Below, in pieces: positions 7,911 to 15,646 of a stretch of DNA of 49,503 nucleotides. Source of the stretch: an uncultured Dialister sp. (lineage in GTDB: Bacteria; Bacillota; Negativicutes; Veillonellales; Dialisteraceae); assembly GCA_900543165.1 (NCBI GenBank), contig UQQQ01000006.1:1-49503 (forward strand), read 5' to 3'. Position 1 is the stretch's first letter, and each line of letters opens with the position of its first letter. Both the position numbers and the translations under genes were made by a program. The notes below the pieces were generated by a model, which saw only the letters and a program-made list of their open reading frames with translations, had not been told where the DNA came from and did no database searches.

Positions 7911-8840
7911 ATGATGAATGAGACGATAGATATATTGAATCCGATGAGTCAGAGAATCCTGGGCATCAAGCCAGAGCCATTTCAACAGTGCGATGGGAAG
8001 AAAATCGCGAGCTGCCAGGTCTGCTATAGTGATGGAACTAAGTGCAGACACTATATAGAAGCGAATACTATGTTTCTGAGATATGCGTCATCACTGGCAG
8101 AGTGCAAGGGGGTCACGTATGGAGGGAATCCCTATGAGGAATCGGAACACGGATATCGTCTGGCGGACGGGCATGCTTTTGCAAAGATCGAAATGCAGAT
8201 CCTCTCGCCCTCCATGGGATACATAGACTTGTTTGCGGTGACAGGGTTGTGCATCATGCCGCCCCAATATGCGATCATTTGCCTTGGGCAGACGTCATAT
8301 CTTTCCGTCACCTTGTCCGTCGCAGCTTTATTGAATAAAATCTGCAAGGCGCAGGCTTTTTACGACCCGGAGGGGAAGCAGCATTCGATCCTGCTGGGGC
8401 CGAAAGTGTATATGCAGGCGGAGGCCAACCGATATGCTATGAAAGCTGCCCTTGATGAGGATGTGCCACTGAATTTTCTGGATCCACGAATCGCCAGTGC
8501 CATTGGCGTCTATAATGATTACCTCTTAGCTCAGCCACCTGCTGATCTGAGAAAAAAGATCATGAATACGAACCGACGCACCAAGCCTGGCTTACAACGG
8601 TTGGAAGAAATCGAGAACACAAGAAAAGAAGGAGAACAGAATCAGAACACAATGGAGGGCGATGTACAGACAGTGCCTTTGAAAGAGGCCTTCTTCCAAG
8701 GGAAGCCGGCGAGCTACTGGCTGGGGCTTGAAGAAAAGAATCGGCGCTTGACGTGTCAATGCAACGGCCTTCTCCAGGTGATGCAGGCAGGTCTTGGTTT
8801 GGCAGATCACGCAAGTGCGTCGCACTTTGGTGGTTTTTGA
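7911..8840 (+). CDS. unrecognised protein
   Basis: A 309-residue protein I do not recognise. The N-terminal half has several cysteines (CQVCYSDGTKC around residue 36) and a mixed hydrophobic core (residues about 95-145); residues about 205-245 are charged and helical. No signal peptide or clear membrane segment is seen. Ribosome-binding site AGGTGA precedes ATG 7911; a second ATG at 7914 is equally possible. The 3' end (ASASHFGGF) runs into a small AAGTGCG/CGCACTT dyad and then the IS remnant at 8863, so the natural C-terminus may have been altered. Its single-gene setting between a small regulatory cluster and IS debris suggests accessory DNA. Confidence 0.6.
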   Translation: MMNETIDILNPMSQRILGIKPEPFQQCDGKKIASCQVCYSDGTKCRHYIEANTMFLRYASSLAECKGVTYGGNPYEESEHGYRLADGHAFAKIEMQILSPSMGYIDLFAVTGLCIMPPQYAIICLGQTSYLSVTLSVAALLNKICKAQAFYDPEGKQHSILLGPKVYMQAEANRYAMKAALDEDVPLNFLDPRIASAIGVYNDYLLAQPPADLRKKIMNTNRRTKPGLQRLEEIENTRKEGEQNQNTMEGDVQTVPLKEAFFQGKPASYWLGLEEKNRRLTCQCNGLLQVMQAGLGLADHASASHFGGF

Positions 8841-8911
8841 TGGAAACAAAAGCGGACAGAAGGGATCAGCCCCTGTCAAGGTAGACATGGCAAATATCTA
8901 AAAAATGTATA

Positions 8912-8959
8912 GCCGTAAATCCCATGTTGGTGTTTGAGCACCCACATGGGATTTGCGGC
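8912..8959. repeat. long hairpin inside the IS remnant
   Basis: 21-base arms pair with only two or three mismatches around the loop TTTGAG. There is no T run. It lies at the 3' side of the remnant. Confidence 0.6.
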
Positions 8960-9075
8960 ATTTTGTTATGCCGCGGATTCCGCTTTGTATGTCTGCATCC
9001 GTCTGTTCTCAGCCATCGGGAACGGCTCCTAGAGCTTCGCAGTGAGAGCCGCCGCAAGAACCTCCATTGGCGTCC

Positions 9076-9252
9076 TTACTTCAAATCGTCGAAGGAGCGC
9101 TTGTCCTGTTCCTCGTCTTTCCTTACCCAGCCACGAAGACTCTGCATGGATATCCCATTTGCCCGATCGATTTGTCGGTAAGATCCTTTGCCGGAAAGAT
9201 ATTCGCTCACTCTGGCAACCATCCAATCTGCTGAATGTTTCCTTTTGGCCAT
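9076..9252 (-). pseudogene. IS3-type transposase OrfA fragment
   Basis: The minus-strand frame starting at ATG 9252 encodes 58 residues beginning MAKRKHSADWMVARVSEYL and containing SYRQIDRANGISMQSLRGWV. This is the helix-turn-helix of IS3-family OrfA proteins, which bind the element's ends. A stop cuts the frame at 9076; an overlapping -1-type frame continues toward 9029, as in IS3 elements with programmed frameshifting. No OrfB catalytic core follows, so the transposase is non-functional. Confidence 0.7.
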
Positions 9253-9253
9253 T

Positions 9254-9307
9254 AAAAAAATCCCCCTAAAGCAGTTTGGTTATTTGCCTTGTCTGCTTTA
9301 GGGGGAT
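9254..9307 (-). terminator. terminator-like hairpin ahead of the transposase start
   Basis: Read on the minus strand, stem ATCCCCCTAAAGCAG / CTGCTTTAGGGGGAT (15 bp) is followed by seven Ts and then, two bases on, the OrfA ATG. Such a structure would stop incoming transcription from entering the transposase gene. Confidence 0.7.
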
Positions 9308-9336
9308 CATATCAAAGCTCATAGCGTTTTTTTGAT

Positions 9337-9770
9337 TTAGTCCTGTGTCAGCTCCTGAATGAGCTCATGGACGGTCGTGATCTTATTGATGCGATAGGCG
9401 TTCGCACCGCAGAAGACGAGGCCGTGGTCTACATCGCCGTGGACGGCGCGGATGAGGGCCATGGTGATGCAGTAGGGGGTGGTCGCCGGGTCGCAGGTCT
9501 TGAGGCAGTGGAAGCAGCCCTGCGGCGGGATGCGGTGCTCGGTGAAGGCTTTGACGAAGGGGTTCAGGAGTGCGCGGCCTGGCATGTGGACCGGGCTCTG
9601 TACGATGGTGACGTCGCTCTCTTTGGCATTCACATACATCTGTTTGAATTCGTCAGCGGCGTCGCATTCTTTGGTGGCGACGAAACGAGTCGCCATCTGC
9701 ACGCCGGAGAGACCGAGGGAGAGGTAGTGCTCGATGTCTTTCTTATCGTAGACACCGCCGCCTAAAGCGA
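9337..9770 (-). pseudogene. 3' fragment of a nitronate monooxygenase-like gene
   Basis: The minus strand matches the last ~145 codons of the intact gene at 11243-12301, from about GGGV(F/Y)DKKDIEHY to ELTQD and the stop, at high identity with scattered third-position changes. The 5' two-thirds is missing: homology ends at about 9770, where unrelated sequence and a hairpin begin. The FMN-binding N-terminal half is absent, so it cannot be active. The match also covers a few bases past the stop. Confidence 0.85.
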
Positions 9771-9795
9771 AAGCCTTTCTCAGCAGTGGTTCCCT

Positions 9796-9829
9796 AAAAA
9801 GAAAGTGATAGATCTATCGCTTTCTTTTT
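9796..9829. terminator. bidirectional terminator-like hairpin
   Basis: AAAAAGAAAGTGATAG / CTATCGCTTTCTTTTT pair over 16 bp (one G-U) around AT. T runs occur in both directions. It separates the flavoprotein fragment from the Rpn-type nuclease gene. Confidence 0.65.
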
Positions 9830-9872
9830 CTTCTTTTGGTAGAATAGGGATAGAAGAAAGGCGGTGGTGCCC

Positions 9873-10724
9873 TTGCCGAAAATCAAGACGTGGGAAGAGC
9901 TGACGATTTGCGATAACTTTCTGTTTCAGAAGGTGATGAGAAATCAGCGAATCTGCAAGCAGCTGATTGAGAAAATTCTCCATATACGCATTACGGAGAT
10001 TTCTTTCCCGGAAACTGAAAAGTCGATCGACGTGAACTATGACAGTAAAAGTGTTCGTCTTGATGTGTATGTACATGACGAACAGGGACGCATCTATGAT
10101 ATTGAGATGCAGTGCACCAGTGGCACGGACAGTGAGCTGCCGAAGCGCACCCGCTATTATCAGGGCATGATCGACATGGATGAGACGGAGAAGGGACAGT
10201 ATTATCAGGATCTGAAGGAATCATTCATCATCTTCATTTGTACCTTTGACCCCTTTGATCAGGGACGGCCGATGTACACATTCAGGAATCTCTGCATCGA
10301 AGATAAAACATTGGAACTTGGAGATCAGGCGACCAAGATCTTTTTGAACAGCAAAGGCAAGAGTGATACGCTGGATCCCGATATCGCGGCTTTCCTGCGC
10401 TACGTGGATGGCAAGGCGGCGGAAGGCACCTTTACGAAGGAAGTGAATCAGGAAGTCATTCGTGTGAAAAAACATGAAGAAACGAGGCGAGAATATATGA
10501 CATACGCAAGAGAACTGCAGCAGTGGAAACGCCAGTGCCTGGCAGAAGGACGCGCAGAAGGACGTGCAGAAGGACGCGCAGAGGGCGTGGAAGGAGAGAA
10601 ACGAGAAACCATCCTGAGCCTGGTCAAAATCCAAATGCCGAAGGAAATGATCGCGCAAGTGACGAGGAGCAGCATTCCTTATGTGGAAGAAGTCATTCGC
10701 AGTGCAGGCGGGTCTGTATCCTGA
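9873..10724 (+). CDS. Rpn family PD-(D/E)XK nuclease / putative transposase
   Basis: A 283-residue protein of the Rpn (PDDEXK_2) group, recombination-promoting nucleases. The N-terminus (KIKTWEELTICDNFLFQKVM) is typical. The nuclease core is RLDVYVHDEQGRIYDIEMQ, with the D...ExQ acidic pattern near residues 66-83. The C-terminal tail has the repeated AEGRAEGRAEGRAEG typical of the family, encoded by near-identical 12-base tandem repeats at about 10547-10585. TTG 9873 is chosen as start because AAAGGCGG precedes it at good distance; two GTG codons 6-9 bases upstream overlap that site. Its last ~95 codons are duplicated directly downstream. Confidence 0.85.
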   Translation: MPKIKTWEELTICDNFLFQKVMRNQRICKQLIEKILHIRITEISFPETEKSIDVNYDSKSVRLDVYVHDEQGRIYDIEMQCTSGTDSELPKRTRYYQGMIDMDETEKGQYYQDLKESFIIFICTFDPFDQGRPMYTFRNLCIEDKTLELGDQATKIFLNSKGKSDTLDPDIAAFLRYVDGKAAEGTFTKEVNQEVIRVKKHEETRREYMTYARELQQWKRQCLAEGRAEGRAEGRAEGVEGEKRETILSLVKIQMPKEMIAQVTRSSIPYVEEVIRSAGGSVS

Positions 10725-11170
10725 AATATAACCTCATAACAAAAAATGCGATCCACGAAAATGCGGAGCAGAAAAGGAAGCGGATGGCAACAAAGATTTC
10801 TCGACTTCGTTCGGAATGATGGCAGAGGGTGCTTTTACCCAAGAAGTGAATCAGGAAGTCATTCGTGTGAAAAAACATGAAGAAACGAGGCGAGAATATA
10901 TGACATACGCAAGAGAACTGCAGCAGTGGAAACGCCAGTGCCTGGCAGAAGGACGCGCAGAAGGACGTGCAGAAGGACGCGCAGAGGGCGTGGAAGGAGA
11001 GAAACGAGAAACCATCCTGAGCCTGGTCAAAATCCAAATGCCGAAGGAAATGATCGCGCAAGTGACGAGGAGCAGCATTCCTTATGTGGAAGAAGTCATT
11101 CGCAGTGCAGGCGGGTCTGTTTCCTGAAATATAACCTCATAACAAAAAACGCTATCCACGAAAATGTGGA
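10440..11170 (+). repeat. direct duplication of the Rpn gene 3' end
   Basis: 10440-10767 and 10843-11170 are near-identical with a constant offset of 403 bases and only a handful of differences (for example GTATCC versus GTTTCC at the C-terminus). The duplicated unit includes the stop and the left arm of a terminator. The 75 bases between copies contain a module like 'ATTTCTCGACTTCGTTCGGAAT', similar to other intergenic repeats here. Confidence 0.9.
10816..11127 (+). pseudogene. duplicated C-terminal fragment of the Rpn-type nuclease
   Basis: An open 103-codon frame matching residues about 187-283 of the intact nuclease, including the AEGR repeats. It lacks the whole catalytic core. The first 9-10 codons (AEGAFTQEVNQE) differ more from the intact gene than the rest does, so the segment may derive from a diverged paralogue later homogenised with its neighbour. 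ATG codons at 10816/10819 have no clear ribosome-binding site. Confidence 0.8.
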
Positions 11171-11179
11171 TAGCGTTTT
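11146..11179 (+). terminator. terminator after the Rpn fragment
   Basis: Perfect 14-bp stem AAAACGCTATCCAC / GTGGATAGCGTTTT with loop GAAAAT and flanking A/T runs usable in both directions. The matching place after the intact Rpn gene (10742-10770) has only the left arm, so that terminator was broken by the rearrangement. Confidence 0.85.
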
Positions 11180-11242
11180 ATCATGTCTAAAGTCTGATGT
11201 CTACTCACCAGTTACCAGTCACCAGTCATCAGTCGCCAGCGA

Positions 11243-12301
11243 TTAGTCCTGTGTCAGTTCCTGGATGAGCTCATGGACGGTCGTGATCTTATTGATGCGA
11301 TAGGCATTCGCACCGCAGAAAACGAGACCGTGGTCGACATCACCGTGGACAGCGCGGATGAGGGCCATGGTGATGCAGTAGGGGGTGGTCGCCGGGTCGC
11401 AGGTCTTGAGGCAGTGGAAGCAGCCCTGCGGCGGGATGCGGTGCTCGGTGAAGGCTTTGACGAAGGGGTTCAGGAGTGCGCGGCCTGGCATGTGGACCGG
11501 GCTCTGTACGATGGTGACGTCGCTCTCTTTGGCATTCACATACATCTGTTTGAATTCGTCAGCGGCGTCGCATTCTTTGGTGGCGACGAAACGGGTCGCC
11601 ATCTGCACGCCGGAGAGGCCGAGGGAGAGGTAGTGCTCGATGTCTTTCTTGTCGAAGACGCCGCCGCCGAAGATGACGGGGATCTTTTTTTCGAATTTTT
11701 CTTCGAAATCTTTGACAACAGCAAGGATTTCTTTGATTTCCTTCTCATAGCCGTCGCTTTCGTGTTCTTTGACCTGTTCTCTGGTGTAGCCGAGATGGCC
11801 GCCGGCTTTCGGGCCTTCGATGACGACCATGTCGGCGGTGCGGTGATGGTGGCGTTCCCACAGTTTCAGGATGACGCGGGCTGCTTTCGGGGAGCCGATG
11901 ATCGGGGCGATCTTGGTGTCGGTGCCTTCTACGCAGGAGGGGAGGTCGGCAGGAAGTCCGGCGCCGGAGAAGATGATGTCTGCACCGTTTTCAGCGGCGT
12001 AGCGGGCATAGTCTTCATAGTGATGGCCTTTGGACATGATGTTCACGCCGATGATGCCGGTCTTGGCTTTTTCTCTGGCTTTCAGCAGCTCAGATTTCAG
12101 TGCGCGAAGGTTGGCATTTACTGTATTTGTTTTGAAGTCTGGTTCATTGAAGCCTACGTTGGCAGCAGAGATGACACCTACACCGCCTTCATTGGCTACG
12201 GCACTTGCGAGGCCAGAGAGGCTGACGCCGATGCCCATGCCTCCCTGTACGATCGGTACGGTAGCGGTCAGGTTGCCAATGTGTAATGCTGGTAATTTCA
12301 T
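11243..12301 (-). CDS. nitronate monooxygenase-family FMN oxidoreductase, candidate enoyl-ACP reductase
   Basis: A 352-residue TIM-barrel flavoprotein of the 2-nitropropane dioxygenase/FabK superfamily. Features: N-terminal VPIVQGGMGIGVSLSGLASA, GVNIMSKGH, FSGAGLP, VIEGPKAGGHLGYT and VIFGGGVFDKKD, the usual FMN and substrate-binding stretches. The C-terminus has a cysteine-containing PQGCFHCLKTCDPATTPYC segment. Start is ATG at 12301 (minus) because AGGAGAAAATCAC precedes it. It is divergent from fapR and shares with it a gap containing a FapR-like palindrome. No other enoyl-ACP reductase is seen in the window, so a FabK-like role is plausible; nitronate oxidation is the alternative. Confidence 0.75.
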   Translation of the reverse strand: MKLPALHIGNLTATVPIVQGGMGIGVSLSGLASAVANEGGVGVISAANVGFNEPDFKTNTVNANLRALKSELLKAREKAKTGIIGVNIMSKGHHYEDYARYAAENGADIIFSGAGLPADLPSCVEGTDTKIAPIIGSPKAARVILKLWERHHHRTADMVVIEGPKAGGHLGYTREQVKEHESDGYEKEIKEILAVVKDFEEKFEKKIPVIFGGGVFDKKDIEHYLSLGLSGVQMATRFVATKECDAADEFKQMYVNAKESDVTIVQSPVHMPGRALLNPFVKAFTEHRIPPQGCFHCLKTCDPATTPYCITMALIRAVHGDVDHGLVFCGANAYRINKITTVHELIQELTQD

Positions 12302-12406
12302 GTGATTTTCTCCTAAATATTCTACAAATCTCACTTTTAAATAACTATACGGTATCACAGATATGTTTGACAAAATAGCAAGCATGAAGTATCCTGTATT
12401 TACTGT

Positions 12407-12435
12407 AGTTTATGCCATGAGATGAAATAAGTCAA
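12407..12435 (-). promoter_or_regulatory. promoter of the flavoprotein gene
   Basis: On the minus strand TTGACT (12435-12430) and TAAACT (12412-12407) are separated by 17 bases, about 105 bases upstream of the start codon. Confidence 0.65.
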
Positions 12436-12494
12436 TGGATAAGTTTTTAAACAATCTTGAATTTCAGATAAACGAAAATCGATATATGTTTGAA

Positions 12495-12511
12495 TTATCA
12501 CCTGGTGATAA
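12495..12511. promoter_or_regulatory. FapR-like operator 1
   Basis: TTATCACCTGGTGATAA is a perfect 17-base palindrome around a central T. It shares the TTATCA...GGTGATAA layout of operator 2, which overlaps the fapR start. It lies about 60 bases upstream of the flavoprotein -35 and 280 bases upstream of fapR. Confidence 0.7.
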
Positions 12512-12773
12512 AACTGAAGGCGAAAAAAGTCAGTCAATGTGGGCGTTTTTCCTTATATGAACAGAAGCTCATCTGAGAGAATCCTTCCGAGACTCCTTTT
12601 GAAAATCTTTTGGGTTAATGAAAATTTAATCAACGATTGCGCTGAATCGCCCAAAATATCGATGAAAATCGAAGGCATATGAAAGAGATTCGATTTCCTG
12701 TATATGCCACCAAAGGAAGGATTTGCTCTTTTTCAATTTCTCCGTGCAATCCTTGACTGCTTGTGATATAGTA

Positions 12774-12790
12774 TTATCAGCAGGTGATAA
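12774..12790. promoter_or_regulatory. FapR-like operator 2 (autoregulatory)
   Basis: TTATCAGCAGGTGATAA, one mismatch between arms, ends two bases before the fapR ATG and contains its ribosome-binding site (AGGTGA). A -35-like TTGACT lies at 12753, but spacing to any -10 is poor, so the exact promoter is unclear. Binding here would block transcription and expose autoregulation, as known for FapR. Confidence 0.7.
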
Positions 12791-12792
12791 AA

Positions 12793-13329
12793 ATGAGCAG
12801 AAATTTCAAAATGGATAAAACCCAAAGACGCGATGCGATACAGAGCCTGCTCCGCCAACATCCATGTCTGACAGATGGAGATCTGGCAGAGAAATTTTCT
12901 GTATCAAGAGCTACGATCCGACTGGACCGACAGGCACTTGGCATCCCGCAGATGCGTGACCGTATGGAGCACCTCGTGGCAGGAAGTCCGGAGGCGCGCG
13001 GGCTGCAGATCTTAGATAAGGATATCGGCGTCAAAGGCGTGGGTCTTTTTCAGACCAGCGAGGAGATGGCGGATAGTCTCGGTGTGGTGGCTGCGGAAAA
13101 ATTATATGGCGCAGCTGCTGCCTTCGCCGAGTCGCTGGCCGGTGTGCCTTTCGCTCCGACGCAGGTCGGAAATATCAAGTATAAGATCGCTGTCAAGCCG
13201 GGCACGGCGCTTGTCGTGAAAGGGCGGATCGTACTGGTCAGAGGGAATAAAAAACATATCTATATCAGTTTCTTTGACGGTGAAAAAGAAGTATACCGCG
13301 CAAAATTTATTATGCAGATCCTGCAGTAA
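12793..13329 (+). CDS. fapR: fatty acid and phospholipid biosynthesis repressor FapR
   Basis: A 178-residue repressor that senses malonyl-CoA/malonyl-ACP. Residues about 10-50 form a DeoR-like helix-turn-helix (RRDAIQSLLRQHPCLTDGDL, then SVSRATIRLDR). Residues about 75-178 form the hot-dog effector domain, including GKIVL-like GRIVLVRGN and the C-terminal VYRAKFIMQI. Start ATG 12793 uses AGGTGA, which lies inside the operator; an in-frame GTG at 12784 is part of that operator. plsX begins 12 bases after the stop, the conserved Firmicute order. It probably represses the fab genes and itself when malonyl-CoA is low. Confidence 0.93.
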   Translation: MSRNFKMDKTQRRDAIQSLLRQHPCLTDGDLAEKFSVSRATIRLDRQALGIPQMRDRMEHLVAGSPEARGLQILDKDIGVKGVGLFQTSEEMADSLGVVAAEKLYGAAAAFAESLAGVPFAPTQVGNIKYKIAVKPGTALVVKGRIVLVRGNKKHIYISFFDGEKEVYRAKFIMQILQ

Positions 13330-13341
13330 TGGAGGCATCCT

Positions 13342-14364
13342 GTGAAAAAAATAGCTGTTGATGCGATGGGCGGTGATTTTGCGCCGCTGGAAATCGTGCT
13401 TGGCGCCATTCAGGCGGTGAAGGAATACCAAGTGCCGGTCGTTCTCGTAGGAGATGAGGCACGGATCCGTTCCATTCTGGAGAAGCATCATGAGGATCAG
13501 AATCCTCTGATCGAGATTCATCATGCTTCTGAAGTGATCGAGATGGGAGAGCATCCCGGGCTGGCGTATCGCAAGAAGAAGGATGCGTCTGTCTCTGTTG
13601 GCGCGCGTCTGGTGCGAGAGGGGGAGTGCGGGGCTCTCGTGGCTCCCGGATCGACCGGGGCAGCCGTGACGGCCGGGCTTCTCGGTATCGGCCGCATCAG
13701 GGGCATCGAGCGTCCGGCCATCTTGACGCCGATCCCAAACCAGAAGGGCGGCTATACGTATCTGATCGATTCCGGCGCGAGCGCGCAGCCGAAGCTGGAG
13801 ACGTATATCCAGAATGCACTTCTGGGCTATATCTATGCGACGAAGGTCGCTGGCATCAAGGAGCCGAAGATCGGACTTCTCAATATCGGGGAAGAGGCGA
13901 CGAAGGGCAGCCCCCTCGTGACGGAAGCGAATGAGGCGCTTTCCACACAGAAGGTCATTCCTTTTGCGGGCAATGCCGAAGGCCGCGATGTCATGACAGG
14001 GGAGTTCGATGTCATCGTCACGGATGGATTTACAGGGAATGTGGTCCTGAAATTCGGGGAAGGCGCCGGGAAGCTGGTCGCTGCCCTTTTGAAGAATGCT
14101 GTCATGCAGGGAGGGCTCCGTGCGAAGATCGGTGGGCTGCTCCTGAAGCCGGCACTGAAGAAATACATGGCAAAGCCTCTCGACTATGCAGAGTACGGCG
14201 GTGCGCCGCTCATGGGCATCAAAGGCGGCCTCATTATCTGTCATGGCGCTTCGAAGGCGAAAGCGATCAAGAATGCCATCCATATGGCGATGGGCGTCTG
14301 TCAGGAGCATCTGGATGAGATAGTCATGGATGCGCTGAAGCAGATGGAAAATAATGAGGCATGA
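13342..14364 (+). CDS. plsX: phosphate acyltransferase PlsX
   Basis: A 340-residue acyl-ACP:phosphate acyltransferase making acyl-phosphate for phospholipid synthesis; peripheral membrane enzyme. The diagnostic N-terminus KKIAVDAMGGDFAP is present, with GALVAPGSTGAAVTA and the C-terminal APLMGIKGGLIICHGAS. Length is normal. The start is GTG 13342, with TGGAGG upstream; this matches the conserved family N-terminus. It is co-transcribed with fapR. A 262-base stretch of repeats, with no clear terminator, separates it from fabH, which normally follows directly. Confidence 0.95.
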   Translation: MKKIAVDAMGGDFAPLEIVLGAIQAVKEYQVPVVLVGDEARIRSILEKHHEDQNPLIEIHHASEVIEMGEHPGLAYRKKKDASVSVGARLVREGECGALVAPGSTGAAVTAGLLGIGRIRGIERPAILTPIPNQKGGYTYLIDSGASAQPKLETYIQNALLGYIYATKVAGIKEPKIGLLNIGEEATKGSPLVTEANEALSTQKVIPFAGNAEGRDVMTGEFDVIVTDGFTGNVVLKFGEGAGKLVAALLKNAVMQGGLRAKIGGLLLKPALKKYMAKPLDYAEYGGAPLMGIKGGLIICHGASKAKAIKNAIHMAMGVCQEHLDEIVMDALKQMENNEA

Positions 14365-14626
14365 GGGTGGCAGCTTTGTTGCTTGATAGGAATCGCCTTC
14401 CCCTCGAGGGGAAGGTGCCCCGAAGGGGCGGATAGGGCACTGGCGGTATGAAAGAGAGTGGGGAAATGTGTTTCAAGCGGGCGATTTACGGTAGTATCCG
14501 AGCGCCATTGGTGAGGTCTCCCTTCCCGATGCGGCTTTGAATAGCAGAACGTCTTGACTCCCCATCCCTAATCCCTAGCTGCTAGTCACCAAAAATTCTT
14601 TTCAACGAACGGAAAGGACATTATAT
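14365..14626. repeat. repeat mosaic inside the plsX-fabH interval
   Basis: Modules: hairpin CCTTCCCCTCGAGGGGAAGG followed by GCCCCGAAGGGGC (14398-14430), GATAGGGCACTGGCGGTATGAAAG (14431-14454, recurring inverted at 20410-20440), GGTAGTATCCGAGCGCC (shared with 5245-5262) and CCCTAATCCCTAGCTGCTAG near 14567-14584. No gene is seen. The last 20 bases hold the fabH ribosome-binding site. Confidence 0.65.
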
Positions 14627-15619
14627 ATGAGTGAATTATGTTCTGCAGGAATCTTGGGTACCGGTCATTATGCACCGGAGAAGATTCTTTCCAATGCAGA
14701 CCTTGAAAAAATGGTCGATACCAGTGATGAGTGGATCCGCACCCGCACGGGCATCGAGACCAGACATATCGCTTCCCGGTCGGAGACGACTTCCGATCTT
14801 TGCGTGAAGGCGGCTCTTCCGGCACTGGAAATGGCGGGCCTTACCGCAGATGACATCGACTACATCATCGTAGCGACGGCATCTCCGGACTATGTGGTGC
14901 CATCCACAGCCTGCATGGTGCAGGATAAGCTCGGCTGCAAGCATGCCGGTGCGATGGATATTTCCGCCGGCTGCTCGGGCTACATCTATGCAGTAGCTCT
15001 GGCATCGAATCTGGTGAAAGCAGGGATGTACAAGCACATCCTGATCATCGGCGCGGAAATCCTTTCCCGCCTCGTGAACTGGCAGGACCGCTCCACTTGC
15101 ATCCTTTTCGGTGATGGGGCAGGGGCTGCTGTCATCGGGAAGGTCGAAGATGGCTATGGCCTTCTGGCTTCGGATCTCGGCTCAGACGGCAGCCTTGGGA
15201 AGATCCTGAATATCCCGGCAAGCGGCGTCGCTGAACCGGTCACCCACCGCGCCATTGATTCCGGCCGTATCTACATCCATATGGAAGGACCGGAGGTCTT
15301 CAAAGCCGCTGTCCGTCACATGGGTGCGACCACGCTGAAGACGCTGGAAGCCGCCGGCATTACGAAGGAAGATATCAATATGTTCATCGCCCATCAGGCG
15401 AATAACCGCATCATTCAGGCGATCGCCAAGCGTCTGGCTCTGTCAGAGGAGCGTATGTATGTGAATGTCAATCGCTATGGCAATACATCGGCTGCGTCCG
15501 TCGGCATCGCGCTTGATGAAGTCGTCCGCGCCGGACGCGTGAAGCATGGCGACTACGTCGTCCTGACTGGTTTCGGCGCCGGCCTTACCTGGGGCTGCGA
15601 TGTCATGAGATGGATGTAA
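14627..15619 (+). CDS. fabH: 3-oxoacyl-ACP synthase III (FabH)
   Basis: A 330-residue ketoacyl-ACP synthase III that starts fatty-acid chains by condensing acyl-CoA with malonyl-ACP. The Cys-His-Asn triad is visible: C116 (SAGCSGY), H256 (FIAHQANNRI) and N286 (NRYGNTSAAS). The length is typical. The N-terminal SAGILGTGHYAPEKILSN is the usual beta strand. ATG 14627 follows GGAAAGGA. It lies between two repeat-filled gaps, so either it is transcribed through them from the fapR promoter or it has its own promoter that I cannot identify. Confidence 0.95.
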   Translation: MSELCSAGILGTGHYAPEKILSNADLEKMVDTSDEWIRTRTGIETRHIASRSETTSDLCVKAALPALEMAGLTADDIDYIIVATASPDYVVPSTACMVQDKLGCKHAGAMDISAGCSGYIYAVALASNLVKAGMYKHILIIGAEILSRLVNWQDRSTCILFGDGAGAAVIGKVEDGYGLLASDLGSDGSLGKILNIPASGVAEPVTHRAIDSGRIYIHMEGPEVFKAAVRHMGATTLKTLEAAGITKEDINMFIAHQANNRIIQAIAKRLALSEERMYVNVNRYGNTSAASVGIALDEVVRAGRVKHGDYVVLTGFGAGLTWGCDVMRWM

Positions 15620-15646
15620 AATAGGGAAAAGGGTTCATGTTGATGA

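Larger units (their letters stand above)
8863..9309 (-). mobile_element. IS3-family insertion sequence remnant
   Basis: About 450 bases of a degraded element. The minus strand carries the start of an IS3-type OrfA; most of the element, including the OrfB catalytic DDE region, is missing. Putative ends are TGATCCCCCT (minus strand at 9309) and TCAGCCCCTGTCAAGG-like sequence near 8866-8884, which share an imperfect inverted repeat ending AGAC. A long hairpin, GCCGTAAATCCCATG / CATGGGATTTGCGGC, lies at 8912-8959 near the distal end. The element separates the unrecognised gene from a truncated flavoprotein gene. Confidence 0.65.
12302..12792. other. divergent control region between the flavoprotein gene and fapR
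   Basis: About 490 AT-rich bases with no gene. It holds the flavoprotein promoter (12407-12435) and two FapR-like palindromes (12495-12511, 12774-12790). No intergenic repeat modules are seen here. Confidence 0.7.

Noticed and set aside
11273..12286. Long open frame on the plus strand opposite the flavoprotein gene
   Set aside because: It mirrors the codon bias of the minus-strand gene, which has clear flavoprotein motifs and a ribosome-binding site; the plus frame matches nothing.
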